Source: an uncultured Bacteroides sp.
GTDB taxonomy: Bacteria > Bacteroidota > Bacteroidia > Bacteroidales > Bacteroidaceae
Direction of reading: 5' to 3'
DNA length: 56,291 nt
Assembly: GCA_944320295.1 (NCBI GenBank)
Contig: CALUGY010000095.1
Span: forward strand, 1-56,291
Shown: positions 51,411 to 56,291 of the stretch, piece after piece
Layout of the letters: each line of letters opens with the position of its first letter
Position numbering within the stretch: the first letter of the stretch is position 1
Made by a program: the position numbers and the translations under genes
The notes under the pieces: model-generated
The model's database searches: none
Seen by the model: only the letters and a program-made list of their open reading frames with translations
Told to the model about the DNA's origin: nothing

Positions 51411-51965
51411 ATGGAGAGATATTATTTGGACGGCATCCGTGTGAGACTGCGGGCGCTGGAGCCGGAGGACGTGGAATTCCTCTGTGCGATTGAGAACTGT
51501 CCGGCGAACTGGGACGTGAGTAACTTCTCGGTACCTTACTCAAGGTATGTGATGGAGCAATATGTGACCATGACGCAGAGTGACTTGTATGCCGACCGGC
51601 AAGTGCGGCTTGCCATCGAGCACAAGGAACGTGGGTGTGCGGTGGGGACAGTAGATGTTACGGACTTCAGTCCGCGGCATATGCGGGGCGAGGTGGGCAT
51701 ATCGTTGCTCCGGGAGTTCCGCGGGAGTGGCCTGGGGAGGGAGGCGTTGCTGTTGATGTGTGAGTATGTGTTCGGTTTCCTCCGGTTCCACCAGTTGCAG
51801 GCTCACATAGAGGCGGGGAATACGGCTAGTCTGAAGCTTTTCCGTTCGTGCGGGTTCAAGGAGTGTGGCGTGCTGAGGGAGTGGTGGCTGTCGGGGGGTG
51901 AGTTCCGTGACGTGGTGATGCTGCAATGCCTGCGTGAGGAGTGGATGCACCCGCACGGCAAGTAG
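51411..51965 (+). CDS. GNAT-family N-acetyltransferase
   Basis: 184 residues of the RimJ/RimL-like GNAT group. It begins LDGIRVRLRALEPEDVEFLC. The acetyl-CoA site is in ISLLREFRGSGLGREALLL (Q/R-x-x-G-x-G/A pattern), followed by HQLQAHIEAGNTASLKLFRS and CGFKECGVLREWWLSGGEF. It acetylates an amino group on an unknown small molecule or protein. Last gene of the HU-recR operon, three bases after the glycosyltransferase, and convergent with YqgE. Confidence 0.92.
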   Translation: MERYYLDGIRVRLRALEPEDVEFLCAIENCPANWDVSNFSVPYSRYVMEQYVTMTQSDLYADRQVRLAIEHKERGCAVGTVDVTDFSPRHMRGEVGISLLREFRGSGLGREALLLMCEYVFGFLRFHQLQAHIEAGNTASLKLFRSCGFKECGVLREWWLSGGEFRDVVMLQCLREEWMHPHGK

Positions 51966-51976
51966 GGTGTGAAGCG

Positions 51977-52570
51977 TCAGTTCATGGTGGGTATCAACGG
52001 GAAACGGGACCAGATACGGTACTTTTCCCCCAGGTGTGAGAGTGCGTCCTTCCAGAGGGTGGGAGTCGTGGCTTCGTCCATGATGGTGTCGTTGGTCTCC
52101 TGCCCTACCATCCATGTGTCTTGGCTGATTTCCTCGGCAAGCTGGCCTGCTTCCCACCCGGTGTATCCCAGGAAGAAGCGCAGGTATCCCTGGACGGGCC
52201 GCCCGTTCTTCAGGTATCGTCTGATGCAGTCGAAGTCGCCGTTGAGATACAGGCCGTCGGCAATGGGATATGCGTCTTCCAGGCCCTTGAAGGTATGCAG
52301 GTAGAAGAGGGTGTCTGTACACATGGGCCCTCCGCAATACACGGGTATGTCTTCCGGATAGTCAAGGTTGTCCATGATGTCGTTCAACGCCACAGGGAGG
52401 GGCTTGTTCAGTATCAACCCCATGGAACCCTTGCGTGAGTGTGACACCATGAGTATCACGGAACGCCCGAAGTGCCAGTCGTTGAGGAACGGCTCTGAGA
52501 TGAGCACGCGTCCGGTTGCGGGTGGCGTGTCATTGGACTTGATGCGGTATAATGAGTCGTCTGTAAACAT
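51977..52570 (-). CDS. YqgE/AlgH family protein
   Basis: About 197 residues from MFTDDSLYRIKSNDTPPATG; an ATG at 52600 adds ten residues. The UPF0301 pattern is clear: GRVLISEPFLNDWHFGRSVI, SRKGSMGLILNKPL, PVYCGGPMCTDTLFYLHT and FFLGYTGWEAGQLAEEI. The family occurs widely as a cytoplasmic protein of uncertain role; AlgH in Pseudomonas was linked to alginate regulation. A single gene, on the strand opposite the HU-recR operon yet still inside the G/T-rich plus-strand zone. Confidence 0.93.
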   Translation of the reverse strand: MFTDDSLYRIKSNDTPPATGRVLISEPFLNDWHFGRSVILMVSHSRKGSMGLILNKPLPVALNDIMDNLDYPEDIPVYCGGPMCTDTLFYLHTFKGLEDAYPIADGLYLNGDFDCIRRYLKNGRPVQGYLRFFLGYTGWEAGQLAEEISQDTWMVGQETNDTIMDEATTPTLWKDALSHLGEKYRIWSRFPLIPTMN

Positions 52571-52660
52571 ACGCCTAAAGGTACGAATATTCCACGACAA
52601 TGCAAGGCAATCAGTTACTTTTTTGCAAATAAATGTGATACGGGCGGCGGCCGGGGTGTG

Positions 52661-53177
52661 TCACTCGTCGCGGAGCGACTCGACCGGGGGGACTCTCATG
52701 GCCTGGTAAGCCGGTATGCCGATGCCTGCCACCATCGTCAGGGCCACACAGGCAAAGGAGAGGCCGAGGCATTCAGCTCGGAGTGTGCCAGCAGGTAGTC
52801 CGTGGCGAAGACCAGCGGGGTAACGGTCACAAGGAGGCACATTCCCTTGGCTATGAGGCGGGAGAACACTTGTCGGTTGGTGGCGCAGGAAGTCTATGTT
52901 GATGACTGTGGTACGGCAGTAGGCGGCTTCGTGGTAGGTCGCAATAGTGCATGGGGACAAGGGCAGTACTGAGCCTCCATGCCATGGCGCTGTCGGTGGC
53001 GCGCACGTCGACCGCCACGGAGGACTGTCCGGGCAGGCTCACGGGGTAAGTCGTCACCCCCATTACCACCAGCATGATGAGGAAGATGGAGAGCGCGGTG
53101 CCCGCCACCGTAATCCACGCGACAACCGGCTGTTGGCGGAACAGTTGCCATACTTACTGCAAATATTGCTTAACCAT
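52661..53177 (-). pseudogene. Decayed FtsX/MacB-type ABC permease
   Basis: Reading from ATG at 53177 gives MVKQYLQ, then a TAA stop (53154-53156), then VWQLFRQQPVVAWITVAGTA and LSIFLIMLVVMGVTTYP in the same frame. Further frame changes follow: the next frame has IATYHEAAYCRTTVINIDFL, another has MCLLVTVTPLVFATDYLL, and the end LGLSFACVALTMVAGIGIPA with MRVPPVESLRDE is in a third. These are pieces of an FtsX-type permease with the usual PxxxLRxE terminus. The predicted length (about 170 residues) is far below the family's 400, so internal deletion has also occurred. Confidence 0.85.
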
Positions 53178-53229
53178 GGTTTGTTTATGCTTAAAATAGG
53201 GTTTATAATCGGTTCAAACGTCGGATGAC

Positions 53230-53317
53230 ATAAGAATCATCCTACATGATGGGTATCATCCTGCATGATGACTACCATCATCGTGCATGATGCCTAGCCC
53301 ATCCCGTACTTCATGTC
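53230..53317. repeat. 22-bp palindrome array (array F)
   Basis: Four 22-base units at 53230, 53252, 53274 and 53296. Three carry ATCATCsTnCATGATG dyads and the fourth a decayed version. The word is the same as in the core of array C, 23 kb away. It lies between the ABC ATPase stop and the decayed permease. Confidence 0.83.
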
Positions 53318-53366
53318 CGGTCAAAGCGCGGGGGACGGGGCATGGAAGTGCGTCCCGTGGGAAATG

Positions 53367-54032
53367 TCAGCCTATCTGCCTGCCGTCGAAGAAGCGGATG
53401 GTGTGGCGCGTCAGCTTGGCTTGGTCGGCGTTGTGCGTCACCATGACGATGGTGCGGCCGTCATCCTCATTAAGTTGCTGCAGGAGTTCCATGACCTCCG
53501 CGCCCATCTTCGAGTCGAGGTTTCCGGTAGGCTCGTCGGCCAGGATTATCTCCGGGTTGCCGATGATGGCGCGGGCGATGGCCACACGCTGGCATTGTCC
53601 GCCGGACAGCTGTGAGGGCATGTGGCGCATGCGGTGGGTCATGCCTACCTTGTGCAACACTTCCTCGGCCAGCTGGCGACGCTCACGGGCACCCATCCTA
53701 CGGTAAAGCAGGGGTAGCTCTACGTTGTCTATCACGTTGAGGGAGTTGATAAGATGGAAGCTCTGGAACACGAAGCCCAGATTGCGGTTACGGAAGGCGG
53801 CCAGCTCCTTGTCCTTCATCTTGCCGGTCTCTGTCCCTGCAATCTCCACCGTGCCGCTGGTGGGAGTGTCCAGCAGGCCCATGATGTTCAGCAAGGTGGA
53901 CTTGCCGCAGCCGGACGGGCCCATGATGCTGAGGAAGTCGCCCTTCGGCACTTCGAGGTTCACGTTCTCCAAAGCTTGCGTCTCGATTTCGTCCGTTCGG
54001 TATATCTTGTTGATACCGGTCAGTTTAATCAT
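53367..54032 (-). CDS. ABC transporter ATP-binding protein (LolD/MacB type)
   Basis: About 221 residues from MIKLTGINKIYRTDEIETQA; a Met two codons earlier (54038) is also possible, while the longer frame to 54227 runs into the permease gene. Walker A GPSGCGKSTLLNIMG, Q-loop FQSFHLINSLNVIDN, signature LSGGQCQRVAIARA (Cys replaces the usual second Gln), Walker B ILADEPTGNLDS and the H-loop VMVTHN are all intact. It should power the FtsX-type permeases encoded upstream, in a MacB-like or lipoprotein-release system. 64 bases after the permease gene. Confidence 0.94.
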   Translation of the reverse strand: MIKLTGINKIYRTDEIETQALENVNLEVPKGDFLSIMGPSGCGKSTLLNIMGLLDTPTSGTVEIAGTETGKMKDKELAAFRNRNLGFVFQSFHLINSLNVIDNVELPLLYRRMGARERRQLAEEVLHKVGMTHRMRHMPSQLSGGQCQRVAIARAIIGNPEIILADEPTGNLDSKMGAEVMELLQQLNEDDGRTIVMVTHNADQAKLTRHTIRFFDGRQIG

Positions 54033-54096
54033 GTCCATAATGTTCTTTGTTTTAGTATGTGAATGTTTTATTAATCGATGTTTACATGCAGCCGCG

Positions 54097-55398
54097 TCAC
54101 TCGTCGCGCAAAGCGTCGGTGGGATGGATGCGACTGATGCTGCGCGCCGGGATGTATATGCCTGCCCATACCACCACGAGCAGCAGCAGGAAAATAACAA
54201 GCGACACGACAAGGTAGTGCTGGGCAAAGTCCGTCACCCAATAGGCCGCGATGTCCGGGAAGAAGGCGTTTCCTTTATTCAGTCCTTCGAGCAAGGCATA
54301 GGGCAGGTAAATGAGACACCCCGTGACGGTAGCCGTCAACGTGAGCACCAGTCCCTCGCCCATGAGCAGGCGGGAGATGTAAGAGGGCGTGCCGCCGAAC
54401 GACAGCAATACTCCCACCTCCTCGCGCCGCGTGCGGGTCTGCAACCAGAAGGTGCCGGCCACACCCAAACATAGGTTCACAAGGAAGAAGATGGCCATGG
54501 AGAGGTTGCGGTGGTAGATGGGCGTGCTGGTATATGACTCGCGCAGGGAGATGATGTCGCGGTAGGAGGTCACGTTGTTGGCATACAGGTTGCCATGGCG
54601 CAGCTCCTTTGCCATCCACGGGCGGAACTCATGAAGGAAACGCTCCATGCTCACCCCGTCCTTCAGGCGCACCAGTACCTGCGTGGCATCGGGCACGGAA
54701 GCCCCGGTAAAGGAGAGCACAGGGCGGAACAGCAGCGGCATGGGATAGGAGTCGCTGAAGGCCTTGACATCGGCCACCGTAGCAACTACCTGGTGACGGA
54801 TTGTATCCCTCGTCCATAACTGCCCGTAGAGAGCATGCCCCATGGCATTGGTGCCCGGAGCGAAGAGCATGCGGGCGGTGTTTTCGGGCAGCACCACGTC
54901 GTTCTTGCCATAGCTGTATGACGAAAGGCGTTCGGCCGTGCAACCCTCGCCGGGCTTCATGCCGTAGGTCTCGAAGAAGCGTGTGCCCGGCATGAAATCC
55001 ATAATCAGCACACTCTGCTTTACAGGCTTGTCTTCCGTGAAATACTCTGAAAGGTTCACACCCGTAGAGTTGAGGTACATGTTGCCAAGCAGAGGGGATG
55101 CCATCTCCACGGACGGGTGGTTCTCCACGTGGCGCACCAGGTTGAAGTAGTTGTTCACCCGCGTGGCCGAGTCATTCGGTTCGGGCACATAGCCTGCGGC
55201 ATCGGGCGGCAGGACGGCAAGGGAAACAACGCACAGGCGGTCAGCATCGTAGCCGAGGGGCAAGCTACGGTCGTACGTTGTCACGAGCACAGGGTCAAGG
55301 ATGGCCCAGCTCACCACCGTCACCAGAATCAGTTCGGCCAGCAGCCAGCCGTTGCGGCGGCGGCGCGACCAGAGGTTTTTCATTATCAGTTTCAGCAT
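54097..55398 (-). CDS. FtsX-type ABC transporter permease
   Basis: 433 residues with the MacB/FtsX plan: an N-terminal helix (NGWLLAELILVTVVSWAIL, about 17-35), a large periplasmic core (about 36-300) and three C-terminal helices (SMAIFFLVNLCLGVAGTFWL; EGLVLTLTATVTGCLIYL; YLVVSLVIFLLLLVVVWAGI). It ends IPARSISRIHPTDALRDE, the conserved cytoplasmic tail. Seen in a set of three permease genes (one decayed) with one ATPase, as is common in Bacteroides efflux or export clusters. Substrate unknown. Confidence 0.9.
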   Translation of the reverse strand: MLKLIMKNLWSRRRRNGWLLAELILVTVVSWAILDPVLVTTYDRSLPLGYDADRLCVVSLAVLPPDAAGYVPEPNDSATRVNNYFNLVRHVENHPSVEMASPLLGNMYLNSTGVNLSEYFTEDKPVKQSVLIMDFMPGTRFFETYGMKPGEGCTAERLSSYSYGKNDVVLPENTARMLFAPGTNAMGHALYGQLWTRDTIRHQVVATVADVKAFSDSYPMPLLFRPVLSFTGASVPDATQVLVRLKDGVSMERFLHEFRPWMAKELRHGNLYANNVTSYRDIISLRESYTSTPIYHRNLSMAIFFLVNLCLGVAGTFWLQTRTRREEVGVLLSFGGTPSYISRLLMGEGLVLTLTATVTGCLIYLPYALLEGLNKGNAFFPDIAAYWVTDFAQHYLVVSLVIFLLLLVVVWAGIYIPARSISRIHPTDALRDE

Positions 55399-55436
55399 AT
55401 CGTTATCTATATTTTGTACAGGTTAAGAAATGAGGG

Positions 55437-56291
55437 TTAACGTTTCTCGAACAACGAAGCCACAATGGGGCGGCGCAACGAATGCCAAGCCGGCAGGAAG
55501 GCCGACAGCAAGTTGATGACCAGGCAGAACAGCAACGTCCCGACAAACACCGCAGGGGCAAACAGCACCTCGCCCGGCACGCGGACAGCCCCGAAGGTGG
55601 AAAAAGTTTCCGGATAGGTGTCGAACATAGTGAACACCCAGTCGCGCAGCACGTAGAGCAGCAGCCACGCCAGCAGCAGGCCCAGCAGGCCGCCGAGGAG
55701 CGTGAGCACCAGGTTCTCCCACATCACCTGCGAGAGTAGCCTGCCCCTGCCCGCCCCGAACGACTTGCGCACGCCCATCTCAGGCAAGCGGTTCTCCATG
55801 CGGCTGGAGATAAGCCCGCTCAGGTTGAGCGACGGCACCAGGAGCAGGGCGGCCATGACGAGCAGCAGGGTCTTCACGATGCCCCACGTGTCGAAGTCGC
55901 TCTGCATATTCTGCTGGAAGGCATAGGCCGTGTTCGAAACCGGTTGCTGCCAGAGTTCCACCTGCCATTTGCCTTTGTTCTGCACGTTGACATTACGCTG
56001 CAAGTCGGCCACCTCGTTACGAAGGGCCTCGGCCTGCTCGTCATCGCGCACGAGAAAGATCAGCTGGTAGCATCCGACATAAGCATGTATCGGGTCATAG
56101 GAAACAGGCTCTTTGTAAGTAGGCTCCACGCTGTATGGCAGGTAGATGTTGGCATACGAACGAGAGGTGAGAATGCTGGCCGACTTCACAACCCCGCACA
56201 CCCGGCAATCCACATGGTTCAGGCTGAACGAACGCCCCACCACGCCACGAACAGTACCAAAGAGACGGCGTGCCAATTCGTCGGTGATGAC
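55437..56291 (-). CDS. FtsX-type ABC transporter permease, partial (5' end beyond window)
   Basis: 285 codons are visible and the frame stays open to the last base, so the N-terminus lies outside. The periplasmic MacB-like core is seen (VITDELARRLFGTVRGVVGR, NHVDCRVCGVVKSASIL). Three helices follow, with the conserved loop SRMENRLPEMGVRKSFGAGR between the first and second, and the end reads LPAWHSLRRPIVASLFEKR. It is 38 bases upstream of the second permease gene and probably cotranscribed with it and the ATPase. Confidence 0.9.
   Translation of the reverse strand, partial: VITDELARRLFGTVRGVVGRSFSLNHVDCRVCGVVKSASILTSRSYANIYLPYSVEPTYKEPVSYDPIHAYVGCYQLIFLVRDDEQAEALRNEVADLQRNVNVQNKGKWQVELWQQPVSNTAYAFQQNMQSDFDTWGIVKTLLLVMAALLLVPSLNLSGLISSRMENRLPEMGVRKSFGAGRGRLLSQVMWENLVLTLLGGLLGLLLAWLLLYVLRDWVFTMFDTYPETFSTFGAVRVPGEVLFAPAVFVGTLLFCLVINLLSAFLPAWHSLRRPIVASLFEKR

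Overview
The window comes from a member of the Bacteroidales, most likely Bacteroidaceae (Bacteroides/Phocaeicola type). The evidence is Bacteroidota-style promoters (TAnnTTTG at -7) before many genes, lipoproteins and DUF families typical of the group, an ECF sigma factor paired with a membrane regulator/beta-barrel protein, TonB-receptor-like outer-membrane proteins, an epimerase-family threonine dehydrogenase beside kbl, and MutS2. No tRNA, rRNA, CRISPR array, transposase or phage gene was found. About 49 genes fill the window and most are housekeeping.

Layout. 0.2-4.3 kb: a secreted MORN-repeat protein, then a minus-strand operon of an ECF sigma factor, a membrane/beta-barrel protein and two secreted proteins. 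4.4-8 kb: nadC, rlmH and a CapD-type nucleotide-sugar dehydratase. 8.2-12.2 kb: a compact fructan-use operon (GH32, sugar permease, fructokinase) without SusC/SusD. 12.7-15.7 kb: PIN-PhoH ATPase, folC, RidA. 15.7-24.1 kb: a long minus-strand set (dnaN, DEDDh exonuclease, coaBC, DUF4835, recN, rlmB-like, TPR pseudo-protease). 24.2-28.9 kb: an OB-like DUF3127 protein, a metallo-hydrolase, a lipoprotein, and the divergent tdh/kbl pair that turns threonine into glycine and acetyl-CoA. 29-39.4 kb: aroB, a small membrane protein, a large outer-membrane barrel, ald, mutS2, serine dehydratase. 39.4-42.5 kb: a PepSY-like protein, a two-component system and a lipoprotein. 42.8-47.6 kb: TrpB2, a Spy-like Cys/His-rich protein, DUF1573, an OPT transporter. 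48.4-52.6 kb: a strongly G/T-rich operon (HU-like protein, recR, membrane protein, glycosyltransferase, acetyltransferase) and YqgE. 52.6 kb to the end: a decayed FtsX permease, an ABC ATPase and two more FtsX-type permeases, the last cut by the window edge.

The most unusual content lies between the genes. Six separate intergenic gaps (about 8.1, 12.3-12.6, 30.2-30.5, 35.4-35.6, 45.0 and 53.2 kb) hold arrays of degenerate, mostly palindromic units with a strict period of about 22 bp, two turns of B-DNA. Each array uses its own sequence word, yet the period and dyad symmetry recur, and three arrays are built as mirror images: palindromic core units flanked by inverted arms. The gap at 47.6-48.4 kb has related 21-bp and 23-bp direct repeats. 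It sits where the plus strand changes from C/A-rich to G/T-rich regardless of gene direction, the polarity expected at a replication origin. Assignments rest on reading the sequence and family knowledge; no database search was run.
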